From Bacillota bacterium (GTDB lineage: Bacteria; Bacillota; Sulfobacillia; Sulfobacillales; JAIMBI01): DNA of 64,000 bases. Numbering within the stretch: the first letter of the stretch is position 1; each line of letters starts with the position of its first letter. The stretch lies in NCBI GenBank assembly GCA_021846505.1, contig JAJZWV010000011.1:1-64000 (forward strand), written 5' to 3'. Under the pieces are notes generated by a model. It worked only from the letters and a program-made list of their open reading frames with translations, did no database searches and was not told where the DNA came from. Made by a program: the position numbers and the translations under genes. Of this stretch, positions 32,116-41,507 are shown piece after piece.

Positions 32116-33437
32116 GCTCCCACCTCCGCGCACAAATGGGCCAAGTCGGCCACCGACTGCTGCGGCGCCGCCACCTCCTCGGGCGCCTGCACCGCCCAAG
32201 CCAAAAGCCGCGGCGCCATCGCCAGCGCTTCGTCAATCGCGGGATCGCTGCCGGGCTGGTAGGCTCCCAACTCCACCAAATCCTGGGCTCGTGCCGCGCG
32301 CGCCGTCCATTCCCGCGCTTTTGCCGCATGTGCCCGGTGCGCGGCTGACACCACCTGATCCATGGTGCGGGACAAACTTTTAGGCAGATCCACCGCCGGA
32401 TAGTATCCGGCCTCGGCACGCTCCCGACTCAGCACGATGTGCCCGTCCAAGACGCTCCGCACGGCATCGGCCACTGGGTCGGCTTCCAAGTCATCACCGT
32501 CCACCAACACGGTGTAGCATCCCGTGATGGCACCGCGGTCGAAGCGGCCGGCTCGCTCCAGAAGCCGCGGCAGCAGCGCAAACACCGATGGGGTGTAGCC
32601 GCGCGCGGTGGGGGGCTCTCCGGCCGCAATGCCGACTTCCCGCGCGGCCATGGCGACCCGCGTGAGCGAGTCCACCACGAGCAGCACCCCCTGCCCATCG
32701 GCCGCCAGCACCTCGGCAAGGGCGGTGGCGGTCTCCGCCGCCCGCATGCGCAGCAGCGCGGGCTCGTCTGACGTCGCTGCCACCAAGGCTGTCCGCCGCC
32801 GATCGGCGGCAGACAGCGACTCCCACCACTCGGCCACCTCGCGGCCGCGCTCCCCGACCAGCGCGACCACCACCGCGTCCGCGGCGACGCCAGACACCAG
32901 CATCCTCAGCAGCGTGCTTTTGCCCACACCCGACCCCGAGAAGATGCCCATGCGCTGGCCATGCCCCATGGTCAGGCAGGCATCCAGCAGCCGCACCCCC
33001 GTCCACAGCGGCTCCGCAATCGTCCGGCGCTGGAGTGGCGAGCGAGGCGCGCCAGCAAGCAGCCGGCCCGTGCGAGGCAGCGCGGGCCGGCCGTCGCGCG
33101 GCCGCCCAATGCCGTCCAGCAGCCGCCCTAAAGCCGCCGCGGCCAGCGGCACCGTCTGGCCGCGGCCCATCACGCGCACGCGGGCGCCGGGCTCTAAGCC
33201 CGCCAGCGGCCCCAGCGCCATGAGCCACGTTTGACGCTCATGGAAGCCCACCACCTCGGCCCACACGGGGCCCGCGGCGGCTTCTATCTCGCACAGCGCC
33301 CCGATGGGCGCGTGAGGGCCGTCGGCGCGGACCGTGAGTCCGGCCACCTGAATCACCCGGCCGGTGGCCGCGTACGGGCGGCTTTTGGCAATCGCACCCG
33401 CCCACGGGCTCTGGGCGGCAGGGTGCTCAGTGCTCAT
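32112..33437 (-). CDS. fliI: Flagellar export ATPase FliI
   Basis: 441 residues. F1-beta-like: Walker A FSGSGVGKSTLLRM (about 167-180), VVALVGERGREVAEWW, Walker B VLLVVDSLTRVAMAAREVG, and GCYTVLVDGDDLEADPVADAVRSVLDGHIVLSRE. Powers export with FliH and FliJ. ATG 33437 follows AGGAGGGCC; the longer frame from 33491 adds residues without homologues. Confidence 0.97.
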   Translation of the reverse strand: MSTEHPAAQSPWAGAIAKSRPYAATGRVIQVAGLTVRADGPHAPIGALCEIEAAAGPVWAEVVGFHERQTWLMALGPLAGLEPGARVRVMGRGQTVPLAAAALGRLLDGIGRPRDGRPALPRTGRLLAGAPRSPLQRRTIAEPLWTGVRLLDACLTMGHGQRMGIFSGSGVGKSTLLRMLVSGVAADAVVVALVGERGREVAEWWESLSAADRRRTALVAATSDEPALLRMRAAETATALAEVLAADGQGVLLVVDSLTRVAMAAREVGIAAGEPPTARGYTPSVFALLPRLLERAGRFDRGAITGCYTVLVDGDDLEADPVADAVRSVLDGHIVLSRERAEAGYYPAVDLPKSLSRTMDQVVSAAHRAHAAKAREWTARAARAQDLVELGAYQPGSDPAIDEALAMAPRLLAWAVQAPEEVAAPQQSVADLAHLCAEVGA

Positions 33438-34128
33438 GGCCCTCCTGCACCTCCTCCAAGATGTGCCGCAGGCTGGCCAGCACGCTGCCATCGGCTCCTC
33501 CGCCCTCGCCCTCCGCCATCAGGTCAGCCGGGCCCAGTGCCGTGTCGCGCACCACCGACAGCGCCGCGCCCGCGCTGTCCAGGCGCGACACCTCGAGAGC
33601 CAGCTGCCCGTACACTTCGGGGGCGCAGTACAAGGTGACCCGCTCGCCCGCCACGGCCCCGGCCAGCGCCCGGGCGCGCGCCCACAGCCGCTCCGCGTCG
33701 CTCAGCGCCTCCCCCACCACCTGCTCGGCCAAGGCGGCGGCCGTCGCCAGCACCACCTGGTCCTCCAGTAGGCGCGCCGTGTCCAACAGCGCTGCCAGCC
33801 GCGCCCGCGGTGCCGCCATCTCCTCCATCAGGCGCCCCAGCGCCCGCTGCCAATCGGCCCGTGCGGCGAGAACCCCTTCGTCATAGCCCTGCTGGCGGGC
33901 GGCCCGGGCCAGCTCGGCCGCTTCGCCATCCGCCTGCTCCAAGATGGCGCGGGCCTCCTCCCGGGCCCGCGCCAGGATTTGATCCACCTCCGCCGCCAGC
34001 CACGAGGGCCGGGCCGCCGAGTCCCCCGCGGCGCGCCCCTCGCGGTCCTGCGGAGCTCCGCCCACGCGGACGGGGCGCCCTTCCACCGCCAGCGGCGGCT
34101 TCAGCACTCTAGACGACAAACTCGTCAC
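33427..34128 (-). CDS. fliH: Flagellar assembly protein FliH
   Basis: 233 residues from GTG 34128, 20 bases inside the end of fliG, with GGGGGGAG in front. A long helix (VDQILARAREEARAILEQADGEAAELARAARQQGYDEGV, about 60-98) leads to a C-terminal domain (TLYCAPEVYGQLALEVSRLD ... LGPADLMAEGEGGGADGSV) of the FliH/V-ATPase E type. It regulates FliI and docks it at the C-ring. Confidence 0.88.
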   Translation of the reverse strand: MTSLSSRVLKPPLAVEGRPVRVGGAPQDREGRAAGDSAARPSWLAAEVDQILARAREEARAILEQADGEAAELARAARQQGYDEGVLAARADWQRALGRLMEEMAAPRARLAALLDTARLLEDQVVLATAAALAEQVVGEALSDAERLWARARALAGAVAGERVTLYCAPEVYGQLALEVSRLDSAGAALSVVRDTALGPADLMAEGEGGGADGSVLASLRHILEEVQEGHEH

Positions 34129-35110
34129 GCTCCCCCCGCGATACGACGATGTCACCTTGGTCCTCGAGCTGCCGAATGACATTCACAATTTCGCGCTGCG
34201 CCTGCTCCACGTCGCGAATGCGCACCGGCCCCAGCACCGCGATGTCGTCTTTCAACAGCTCGGCGGCCTTTTGAGACAAGTTCGCAAACACTTTCTGGCT
34301 CACGTCCCCGGAGGTACCTTTCAGGGCCAGCGCCAGCGTGCGGCTGTCAACATGGCGCAGCACTTTCTGCACCGCCCGATCGTCCAGCTGCGCCAGGTTC
34401 TCAAACACAAACATGCGGTTGCGGATTTCGTCAGCCAGCTCGGGGTCGAGCGCCTCTAGCTCGTCAAGAATCTTGCGCTCGGTCGTGCGGTCGGAGTTGT
34501 TCAAAATCGGCACGATGGCATTGATGCCGCCCAGCGTGCTGACTTCGTCCGCGGCGAGCGTGGAAAAGCGCCGCTCCAGTATTTGCTCCACCTCGCGCAC
34601 CACGTCCGGGGCAATCTTGCCCAGCGTCGCAATCCGGCGCGCCACTTGGCCCTGGACGGCCGGGTCCAGCCCCGCCATGACCGCCGACGCCTGGGCCGGA
34701 TCCATGTGGGCCAACGCTACGGCAATGGTTTGCGGATGCTCGTTGATGAGAAAGCTCAGCACCTGGCTGGCATCGGCGCGCCGGAGAATCTCAAAGGGGC
34801 GCCGGTGCAGAAAATTGGTCAGACGATGGATGATTTCCGAGGCGCGGCCCGGGTCAAAGGCGGTCTCCAGCATCGTGCGGGCGTAGTCGATTCCGCCCTC
34901 CTGCAGAAACGTCTCGGTTTCCACCATCTTGACAAACTCACCCACCACCTCATCGCGGAGGTCGCGCTCCACCCGGCGCAGGTTGGCCACTTCCAGCGTG
35001 AGGGCATCCACTTCGTCGCGGCGCAGGTGCCGCAGCACCTCCGCCGCTTCGTCGGCCCCCATCGACAGCAGCAGGATGGCTGCCTTCTTGGTGCCCGTCA
35101 CCTCCGCCAT
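34109..35110 (-). CDS. fliG: Flagellar motor switch protein FliG
   Basis: 333 residues. KAAILLLSMGADEAAEVLRHL at the N-terminus (binds FliF), the middle EHPQTIAVALAHMDPAQASAVMAGL with armadillo-type helices, and a C-terminal domain with FENLAQLDDRAVQKVLRHVDSRTLALALKG that meets the stator. The start codon directly follows the fliF stop. Confidence 0.98.
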   Translation of the reverse strand: MAEVTGTKKAAILLLSMGADEAAEVLRHLRRDEVDALTLEVANLRRVERDLRDEVVGEFVKMVETETFLQEGGIDYARTMLETAFDPGRASEIIHRLTNFLHRRPFEILRRADASQVLSFLINEHPQTIAVALAHMDPAQASAVMAGLDPAVQGQVARRIATLGKIAPDVVREVEQILERRFSTLAADEVSTLGGINAIVPILNNSDRTTERKILDELEALDPELADEIRNRMFVFENLAQLDDRAVQKVLRHVDSRTLALALKGTSGDVSQKVFANLSQKAAELLKDDIAVLGPVRIRDVEQAQREIVNVIRQLEDQGDIVVSRGERDEFVV

Positions 35111-36682
35111 TTACCCGTCCTCCTCCGCCATCCAGGTGCGGATCAGGCGGGCCACCCCGTCGGGGTCGTCCTTAATCATGCCGGTGAGCTGCCGCAGGGC
35201 GGCGTCCCCCGGCGTGCTGGCCGGCTTGGCGCTCATCTGCCGCAGCAGTCCTGCCACCGACTGGGTGACATCTTCGCCAAGGGCCGGCGTGGCATCCGCA
35301 CCCGCGAGCTGCGGCCGCGGGGCTGCCTGCCAGCGCTTCACGGCCTGCCAGAGGGCCCGCAGAATCAAGAGGCCCACCACCACCAGCAGCAGCTCTTCCG
35401 CCCAGTGCTCGTACCGTGCGGTGCGCTCCGCCGCCGCGATGGCTTTGGCGCTGGCGGCCGCAGCACTGGTGTTGAAGGGAATTCCCACCAGCGAGAGGGT
35501 GTCGCCGCGCGCCAAGTTCATGCCCGCGGCCTGCTCCACCAGCTTGGAGAGGCTGGCCTGGAGTGCCGGCGTGAGGTGCTTTGACACCGCCACCGCCACC
35601 GTCAGCCGCTGAATGCTGCCCGGCGGCACGGTCGTTTGGGTGGTCGTTTCCGGCACAGTGTACCGGTTGATCACCGTGGAGCTTTTGCCGGAGCCCGGCG
35701 TGGTGGTGGTGGCCACATAGCCGGGCGTGTTGGCGGTCGCTCCGGCGCCTGGAGTGGTGGTGCCCCCCGTCGACGACGACGTCTGGGTTTCTGTCTGCGA
35801 CAGCACCGGCTTGCCCGTGGTGAGCTGCTTCACCTGCTGCTGGGAAAAGTCCAGGGTGCTGGACACCCGGACAACCGCCTGGCCCGGGCCCAGCACCTGG
35901 GCCAGCATGGTTTGCACGGCTTGCTGGACGGTGGAGTCCACGGCCTGCTCGGCTTGCAGCTGGGTGGTGGCCTGGCCCGCCACCGGATTGGCGGCGGTCA
36001 ACACGCCCGCGGACAGCAGCGTGCCATTTTGGTCCACCACGCTCACGTGCTTCATGGAGAGGCCCGACACCGCGTGGGCCACCAGCTGCATGATGCCGCG
36101 CACTTGGCCCGTGGACAGGCTGTGATACGGCTTCAGCGTCACATAGACCGAGGCCGTCGTCGGGTTTTGGCTTTCGCCAAACAAGCTGGGCGACGGCTCG
36201 TTTAAAAAGACTTTCGCTCCCGACAGCGCGCCGATGCTGCCAATGGTGCTGCCCAGTTCGTCCTGCAGCGCCACCTGCTCCGTCAGCAGCAGTTCCTGGT
36301 CCGTCTCGCCCAGCGAAAACTGTGTCAGGTTGCCAAAGCCGACGGTACCCGAGCTGGGGATGTTTTGGTCCGCCAGCGCCACGCGTGTCTGGTCCACCTG
36401 GCTGCTGGGCACCAGCACCGTCCGGCCCCCCTGCGTCAGCTGGTACGGCACCTTCATCTGGGCGAGCTGGTTGGTGATTTGGCCCGCCTGGGCGGCCGAC
36501 AGGTTAGTGTACAGCGGCTGCCAGTTGGGCGAAAAGGCCAAGTGGGCCAGCACGACCACCAGCACCACGGCCACGGCAGCGCCTGCGCCCATGCGCAGGC
36601 GCTGCGTCGGATTCGTGCTGCTCCACCATGCGCGGAGCTTGTCCCACCATGCTTGCAGTGGCAGGCCGGCCTGATTCCCCAT
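35111..36682 (-). CDS. fliF: Flagellar MS-ring protein FliF
   Basis: 523 residues with two membrane segments (AVAVVLVVVLAHLAFSP near 40 and ELLLVVVGLLILRALWQAV near 440). Ring-building motifs include NWQPLYTNLSAAQAGQITNQLAQMKVPYQL, VALQDELGSTIGSI and AKVFLNEPSPSLFGESQNPTTASVYVTLKP. FliF forms the membrane ring that carries FliG. SD is weak, so GTG 36688 is possible. Confidence 0.97.
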   Translation of the reverse strand: MGNQAGLPLQAWWDKLRAWWSSTNPTQRLRMGAGAAVAVVLVVVLAHLAFSPNWQPLYTNLSAAQAGQITNQLAQMKVPYQLTQGGRTVLVPSSQVDQTRVALADQNIPSSGTVGFGNLTQFSLGETDQELLLTEQVALQDELGSTIGSIGALSGAKVFLNEPSPSLFGESQNPTTASVYVTLKPYHSLSTGQVRGIMQLVAHAVSGLSMKHVSVVDQNGTLLSAGVLTAANPVAGQATTQLQAEQAVDSTVQQAVQTMLAQVLGPGQAVVRVSSTLDFSQQQVKQLTTGKPVLSQTETQTSSSTGGTTTPGAGATANTPGYVATTTTPGSGKSSTVINRYTVPETTTQTTVPPGSIQRLTVAVAVSKHLTPALQASLSKLVEQAAGMNLARGDTLSLVGIPFNTSAAAASAKAIAAAERTARYEHWAEELLLVVVGLLILRALWQAVKRWQAAPRPQLAGADATPALGEDVTQSVAGLLRQMSAKPASTPGDAALRQLTGMIKDDPDGVARLIRTWMAEEDG

Positions 36683-36749
36683 GATCACCCATCCCCATCA
36701 CTAAGATCCCGTGGATGCTCCGGATCCCCGTCTGCGCCGCTGGCTCTCG

Positions 36750-37049
36750 CTAGCTGAGCGGCATGTTCATGATGGTCTGGTACGCCTGGACCACCCCATT
36801 GCGAATCCCCACGCCCACATTCAGGGTCATCTCGGCTTCGGACAGCGCCACCATCATCTGGGTCACGGATCCCTGCCCGGTCATCGCTTGGGCAATGGCC
36901 TGGGTGGCGCTGCTTTGGCTGCTGCTGAGCTGGGCCACCGCATTTTGCAGCAGCGTGCCAAACCCGCCGCCAGCCGCCGACGGCTTGGCGGAGCCCCCCA
37001 GCTGCACGGGGTTGACGCTGACCGGGGCCACCCCGGTGATCGCGCTCAC
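36750..37049 (-). CDS. fliE: Hook-basal body protein FliE
   Basis: 99 residues. The C-terminal helix SVTQMMVALSEAEMTLNVGVGIRNGVVQAYQTIMNMPL is diagnostic. FliE joins the MS ring and export gate to the rod. It starts right behind flgC without a clear SD, so coupling is likely. Confidence 0.93.
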   Translation of the reverse strand: MSAITGVAPVSVNPVQLGGSAKPSAAGGGFGTLLQNAVAQLSSSQSSATQAIAQAMTGQGSVTQMMVALSEAEMTLNVGVGIRNGVVQAYQTIMNMPLS

Positions 37050-37051
37050 GG

Positions 37052-37465
37052 CTACGCCGACAGCGTCAGAGCCTTGACATCCAGGCTCTGCGCGGCTTGA
37101 AAGGCGGTGGCGTCCGCCTGGTACGACCGACTGGCGGCAATCATGTCCACCATTTCGGTGGCTAGGTGCACGTTGGGATAGGCGACGTATCCCTTGGCAT
37201 TGGCCGCCGGGTTCTGCGGGTCGTACACCAGCGGAAAGGGCGATGGATCCCCCACGATGGCAGCGACGGCCACTCCCTGCCCCACCCCGCGGTCCAAGCC
37301 CGACGAGTACGGCGCCAAGCTTTGCAGCACGACCATCTCGCGCCGGTAGGGCCCGCCCCCCGGGGTGATGGTGGTGTCCATGTTGGCTAGATTGCTGGCC
37401 ACGACCCCCAGCTGCACCGACGAGGCGGTGAGCCCTGTGGCGGCGATGTTGAGCGCGTTGAACAT
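37052..37465 (-). CDS. flgC: Flagellar rod protein FlgC
   Basis: 137 residues. MFNALNIAATGLTASSVQLGVVASNLANMDTT, then VVLQSLAP, NPAANAKGYVAYPNVHLATEMVDMIAASRSYQADATAF; all conserved in FlgC. The start overlaps the flgB stop (TAATG). Confidence 0.96.
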   Translation of the reverse strand: MFNALNIAATGLTASSVQLGVVASNLANMDTTITPGGGPYRREMVVLQSLAPYSSGLDRGVGQGVAVAAIVGDPSPFPLVYDPQNPAANAKGYVAYPNVHLATEMVDMIAASRSYQADATAFQAAQSLDVKALTLSA

Positions 37466-37815
37466 TACGGCACCTGCCCTCCTGCGGCGGTATTGATTTC
37501 TGTCATCTCGACCGTGAATGCCTGAGCGGCCGTGCTGTACAGCAGCTGGCTCTGCATCAACTGGGACATTTGCCCAGTCATCGACACGCCGTTGCCGCTG
37601 GCGGTCACCGCCCCCGGCACCACCGACACGGTGCCGCTCACGGCGGAGAGCGGCGTGCCAGCCTGCCACGCGTGCGCCAGGGCCCCCCGAAACGACAGCC
37701 GCTCGGCTTGGTACCCTGGTGTCTGCAGATTGGCCAGGTTGTTGGTGACCAGCGCTTCCGCGCGCTGCGACAGCGTGAGCGACGTCGCCAGCAAGCTGAA
37801 CACGGAGTCGGACAT
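37465..37815 (-). CDS. flgB: Flagellar rod protein FlgB
   Basis: 116 residues: SLLATSLTLSQRAEALVTNNLANLQTPGYQAERLSFRGAL at the start, MTGQMSQLMQSQLLYSTAAQAF at the end. Proximal rod protein. AAGGAGGGG lies before ATG 37815. Confidence 0.95.
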   Translation of the reverse strand: MSDSVFSLLATSLTLSQRAEALVTNNLANLQTPGYQAERLSFRGALAHAWQAGTPLSAVSGTVSVVPGAVTASGNGVSMTGQMSQLMQSQLLYSTAAQAFTVEMTEINTAAGGQVP

Positions 37816-37831
37816 GCTACCCCTCCTTATT

Positions 37832-37857
37832 GCGCCGGCCGCACCTGAGTGGCCGGC
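37832..37857 (-). terminator. Weak hairpin between motB and flgB
   Basis: GCCGGCC and GGCCGGC arms around a 10-base loop, located between the motB stop and the flgB SD. It could reduce read-through from motAB into the rod genes, but no U-run is present. Confidence 0.3.
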
Positions 37858-37860
37858 CGC

Positions 37861-38661
37861 TCATGGCGCCCCCGTGGCCGGCAGCACCACCTTCGCCACC
37901 ACCGAGCGCAACACCACGATGGTGACGCGCCGGTTTTGGGCCCGGCCGGCCGCGGTGGTGTTGGTGGCGACGGCGTGGTAGCGGCCCAAGCCCGCCAGCG
38001 CGAAGTGGCTCGGATGAGCCCCCGGCACCGTGGCCAGCACCTGCACCACATTGGCCGCCCGCATGGCCGACAGCTGCCAGTTGGACGGATACTGCGCCGT
38101 GCGTATCGGCTTGCTGTCGGTGTATCCCGATACCAGCACTTCGTTGGGCACCCGCTCGAGTGCGAGTCCTACGCGGTGCAGCAGCGCTAGGGCCTTCGGC
38201 GAGAGGGCGGCCGATGCGTTGGGAAACAGGAGCGCGTCGGAGAAGCTCATGACCACCCCTACCGAGTTTTCCGTGACGCTCACCTGCGACGCCAGCCCTG
38301 CTTGGCTGACTGCGTGCTGCACCGCCTGCTCCACCTGGTTCAGCTGGAGTGCTTCGGCGGCGCTGACGCCCAGGCTGCCCGTCCCCGACGCTGGGGTGCT
38401 GGCGCCACTTTGGCCCGCGATGAAGCTCGGGCCAGGCGAAGAGCCCACAATCGAGCCCTGGCTGCTGAACTCCTGCGCCAGCGCCTTGGCGATGAGGCTG
38501 AACCGGTACTGCTGCGAGCGCGAGATGGCATACAGCACGATGAAAAACGCCAGCAGCAGCGTGATGAGGTCCGCGTACGTGATGAGCCACCGCATCATGC
38601 CGCCCTCGACGCCGGCTTCCTCCTCACCGCGCCTCGCCGCTGGCAGCCGCCCAAAGCTCAC
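37861..38661 (-). CDS. motB: Flagellar stator protein MotB
   Basis: 266 residues. One membrane helix (MRWLITYADLITLLLAFFIVLYAIS, about 23-47) with the proton-carrying Asp at residue 31, a linker, and a C-terminal OmpA-like peptidoglycan-binding domain (VLVSGYTDSKPIRTAQYPSNWQLSAMRAANVVQ, about 190-225; NRRVTIVVLR). The Asp context suggests proton use, which is inference. GTGA overlap with motA. Confidence 0.96.
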   Translation of the reverse strand: MSFGRLPAARRGEEEAGVEGGMMRWLITYADLITLLLAFFIVLYAISRSQQYRFSLIAKALAQEFSSQGSIVGSSPGPSFIAGQSGASTPASGTGSLGVSAAEALQLNQVEQAVQHAVSQAGLASQVSVTENSVGVVMSFSDALLFPNASAALSPKALALLHRVGLALERVPNEVLVSGYTDSKPIRTAQYPSNWQLSAMRAANVVQVLATVPGAHPSHFALAGLGRYHAVATNTTAAGRAQNRRVTIVVLRSVVAKVVLPATGAP

Positions 38662-39488
38662 GACACCGCCTCCTTCATCCCCGGCACCTCGGCCGGAGGC
38701 GTAGGCGTGGGCGTGGGGGGCGGCTCCGGACTGCCCGCCGGCCGGATGAAGCTCATGAGCTTATCGGTCAGCATGGAGGGCGCCATGCCCTGCTGGATGG
38801 ACAGAAACCCTTCCAGAGCAATTTCTCGCTCCAACAGGTCCGCCTTGGCTTTGTTTTTCAGGTTGCTGGCCATCGGCAGCCACAGCAAATTGGCGGAAAA
38901 CACCCCGTACAGGGTGGCGATGAACGCCAGCCCAATAGCTTGTGCCAGCGCGGTGGCATTGCCCGAGAGATTGCCCAGCACGTGCACGAGGCCCATGACC
39001 GTCCCGATGATGCCCATGGTGGGAGCGTAGCCGCCCGCCTGCTCAAAAATGCTGGCCCCGGTTTTCTGCTGCGTCAGCAGCGCGTACATGTCGGCCTCCA
39101 GAATTTGCCGCATGAGCGCCGGCTCCGTATTATCGACAATCATCTGCAGGCCCTTTTTGAGAAACGGGTCATCGGTCCGGTCGATTTCCGGCTCCAGCGC
39201 CAGCGGCTGCTGCCGCCGAGCAATATCGGCATAGCGCGCCAAATCTCGAATCAGCATCACGGGATCAAAAGAGCGGCGGGTGAGCGCCATGCGAAGGAGG
39301 CGCGGCACCTGGCGAATTTCCTCCATCGAGTACGAAATCACCGTGGCCCCGATGGTGCCGCCAAATACAATCAGCGCCGCAGTCCCCTGGAGCAGCGCAC
39401 CGGCTTTGCCCCCTTCTAGGACAAAGCCCCCCACCAGTGCGATGATGCCAAAGAGAATGCCGCCCAAGGCGGGCATGTCGATGCGCAA
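38658..39488 (-). CDS. motA: Flagellar stator protein MotA
   Basis: 276 residues, four membrane segments (LGGILFGIIALVGGFVLEGG; LIVFGGTIGATVISYS; YAPTMGIIGTVMGLVHVLGNL; GLAFIATLYGVFSANLLWLP). The cytoplasmic loop contacts FliG. Starts with TTG 39488 behind GGAGGGGG, or ATG 39476. Pro-rich C-terminus. First gene of the large basal-body operon. Confidence 0.96.
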   Translation of the reverse strand: MRIDMPALGGILFGIIALVGGFVLEGGKAGALLQGTAALIVFGGTIGATVISYSMEEIRQVPRLLRMALTRRSFDPVMLIRDLARYADIARRQQPLALEPEIDRTDDPFLKKGLQMIVDNTEPALMRQILEADMYALLTQQKTGASIFEQAGGYAPTMGIIGTVMGLVHVLGNLSGNATALAQAIGLAFIATLYGVFSANLLWLPMASNLKNKAKADLLEREIALEGFLSIQQGMAPSMLTDKLMSFIRPAGSPEPPPTPTPTPPAEVPGMKEAVS

Positions 39489-39530
39489 GAACGCTCACCC
39501 CCTCCGTCGGAATCCAGATGTTCGCGCAGG

Positions 39531-40106
39531 CTACATCCAAATTCCTCGGCGGGCCAGCGCCACCGCCTGCTCCCGCTTCGCCCGGCCCGAGCCGTAGAAG
39601 CGGTCCAGGTCCTCTGGGCTCACGAAGCCGCGGCGCAGCATTTCACGGGACAGGGCGCCGGGGGACAGCTCGACGCCATTTAGATTCCCCACCCCCACAT
39701 AATTGCCGGGCGACAGCACAATCTGTGGAATCCAAGTGCATTCCTGCGGAAGATAGACGGCTCGCACGTCAAACATGCGCCGGTTGCCGACGATTTCCCA
39801 TACGCCCGACAGCGCGGGCGGCCCCAGCACCACGTGGTACATGCTTTGCTTGTTGCGCTCTCGGCCGCCGTGCTCGATGACGTGCTTGCAAAACAGGGGC
39901 CCGTCGGAGCCCGGGTCAATCTGGTACAGGACGTGGTCGACGATGAACTGGATCAGCTCGTCCCGGCCAGGCCGCCGCACTCCGTTGGGAAAATACAGCT
40001 CCCGGTCGGGTCTCCGCCCCCGCCTCCCTACCTTGGGGCCGACAAAAATCGGGTTCGGCAACTCCACGGTACAATCATTGAAAAATGCCAGTGACTTGGT
40101 GGCCAT
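39531..40106 (-). CDS. Unknown protein upstream of motA
   Basis: 191 residues, soluble, aromatic-rich, with no signal peptide. ELYFPNGVRRPGRDELIQFIVDHVLYQID and VVLGPPALSGVWEIVGNRRMFDVRAVYLPQECTWIPQIVLSPGNYVGVGNLNG look like a compact folded domain. It lies 42 bases before motA and 81 after the glycosyltransferase. Family not recognised; amino-acid use is that of a real gene. Confidence 0.7.
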   Translation of the reverse strand: MATKSLAFFNDCTVELPNPIFVGPKVGRRGRRPDRELYFPNGVRRPGRDELIQFIVDHVLYQIDPGSDGPLFCKHVIEHGGRERNKQSMYHVVLGPPALSGVWEIVGNRRMFDVRAVYLPQECTWIPQIVLSPGNYVGVGNLNGVELSPGALSREMLRRGFVSPEDLDRFYGSGRAKREQAVALARRGIWM

Positions 40107-40187
40107 GCGCGAGCACCCCCCAACTTGATATCGGGGGAATTCTTGGACTCGGAGTTAATTCCTGCTTCGCTCCGACACGAATTTACA

Positions 40188-41420
40188 TCAGACCCGAGAA
40201 AATTCGAGGGCGGCTCGGCAAATCTGGGGCAGATCGGCAACATCCGCCAGCACTTGGTGTCGAATCGGCGGGGGAAGCACCAAGCTTAAGTGCTGAGCCA
40301 GCACAGCTGGGGCGGTGCCTCGCGTGAGCGCTTCCAGCTGCATCCAGGTGGCCGATCGCCCCGGCTGGTCTTTTAGGGCCGAGAGAATCCAAGCCAGCGC
40401 CTCCGCCGGCTGGCCCTCGCGCTGCGCAACGTCGGCCAGGGCGGTTTTAGGCAAATAGCTGCCGACACCCACTTCTGTCTGCAGAAATCCCTGGGGGGGC
40501 CCGAGCGCCAGGCACTGCTGGAAGCAGGCCCGCGCCCCCGCGAGGGAGCCGCGGCTCAGCAGCACCAAGCCCAACAGCCAGTGCAAATCCGTGAACGCTG
40601 GGGATTGGGCAATCGCGCCCCGCGCCAGATCCTCCGCCGCCCGAAAGTCCGCCGCAGCGGCGGCCGCACGAATCGCGGCCGCCGCCACCACCGGCGCCAG
40701 CGGAGCGCCCGGAGCCAAGCGCGCCGCACTGGCCGCATACGCCGCGCGGGCCTCCGCGACCTGGCCCAGCGCCAGCCGGGTCTGGCCCAGCTGGAAAAGC
40801 CAGTACGGGCTGTCCGGCTCGTCCGCGGCCGCGCGCTCCAGCAGCGCTAGATTGCGCCGCTGCTTTTGCTTGGCCTCCATGACGGCGGGCAGGTATCCCG
40901 TGTGCAGCAGCCGGACGTCCAGCGAGGCCACCCGCCCCCCTCCAGCCACAATGCTGTCGGCCACCTGCTCGTGCACCCGCCCCCGATACTGAATGTGGGG
41001 GCCGGTGCGAAACAGCCGAGTGACGCGGGCATCCGTGAACGCGCCCCCGGTGCCCACCAGCGACACCACGCGAAGGTTGTAGCCCTCGGCCACTGGTGCT
41101 TCGAGCGCCTGCCGCAGCGCCGGCAGGTCCTCCGCCACCAGCTCCTCGTCGGCGTCCAGCATCAGGACCCATGGCTGCCGCACCTGCTTCAGCGCGTGGT
41201 TGCGCGCCGCGGCAAAGTCATCCGTCCAGGGGGTGCAGTACAGTTCGGCTCCGAGCGACGCGGCCACCCGTGGCGTGGCGTCGGTGGAGCCGGTGTCCAC
41301 CACCACCAGCTGCGCCGCCACCGCCGCCACCGACTGGATGGCGCGCGCCACGGTCGCGGCTTCATCCCGCACAATCATCGCGGCCGCCAGCGGCAGCGGC
41401 GCCGGCCTGAGAGCCCCCAT
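40188..41420 (-). CDS. GT2 glycosyltransferase with TPR-like region
   Basis: 410 residues. GT-A fold (about 10-200): AAMIVRDEAATVARAIQSV, VVVDTGSTDATPRVAASLGA, and LDADEE as metal-binding DxD. The second half (about 205-400) is made of helical TPR-like repeats (YWLFQLGQTRLALGQVAEARAAY; LHWLLGLVLLSRGSLAGARACFQQCLALGP). This architecture is common in enzymes acting on proteins or cell-surface glycans. Location upstream of motA suggests flagellin glycosylation, but that is only inference. Confidence 0.85.
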   Translation of the reverse strand: MGALRPAPLPLAAAMIVRDEAATVARAIQSVAAVAAQLVVVDTGSTDATPRVAASLGAELYCTPWTDDFAAARNHALKQVRQPWVLMLDADEELVAEDLPALRQALEAPVAEGYNLRVVSLVGTGGAFTDARVTRLFRTGPHIQYRGRVHEQVADSIVAGGGRVASLDVRLLHTGYLPAVMEAKQKQRRNLALLERAAADEPDSPYWLFQLGQTRLALGQVAEARAAYAASAARLAPGAPLAPVVAAAAIRAAAAAADFRAAEDLARGAIAQSPAFTDLHWLLGLVLLSRGSLAGARACFQQCLALGPPQGFLQTEVGVGSYLPKTALADVAQREGQPAEALAWILSALKDQPGRSATWMQLEALTRGTAPAVLAQHLSLVLPPPIRHQVLADVADLPQICRAALEFSRV

Positions 41421-41495
41421 GGCGTGCCCCCTCTCCCCTGAGGCAGAGCCTACGCGTGGGCTGGCCCCCTGCCAAGCAGAGAGCTGCTAATCGCC

Positions 41496-41501
41496 TATAC
41501 T
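41496..41501 (+). promoter_or_regulatory. -10 of a probably leaderless kynU transcript
   Basis: TATACT (5/6) ends six bases before ATG 41508, so the predicted transcription start coincides with the start codon. No SD is present, which fits a leaderless mRNA. The -35 is poor. Confidence 0.5.
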
Positions 41502-41507
41502 GGCACC

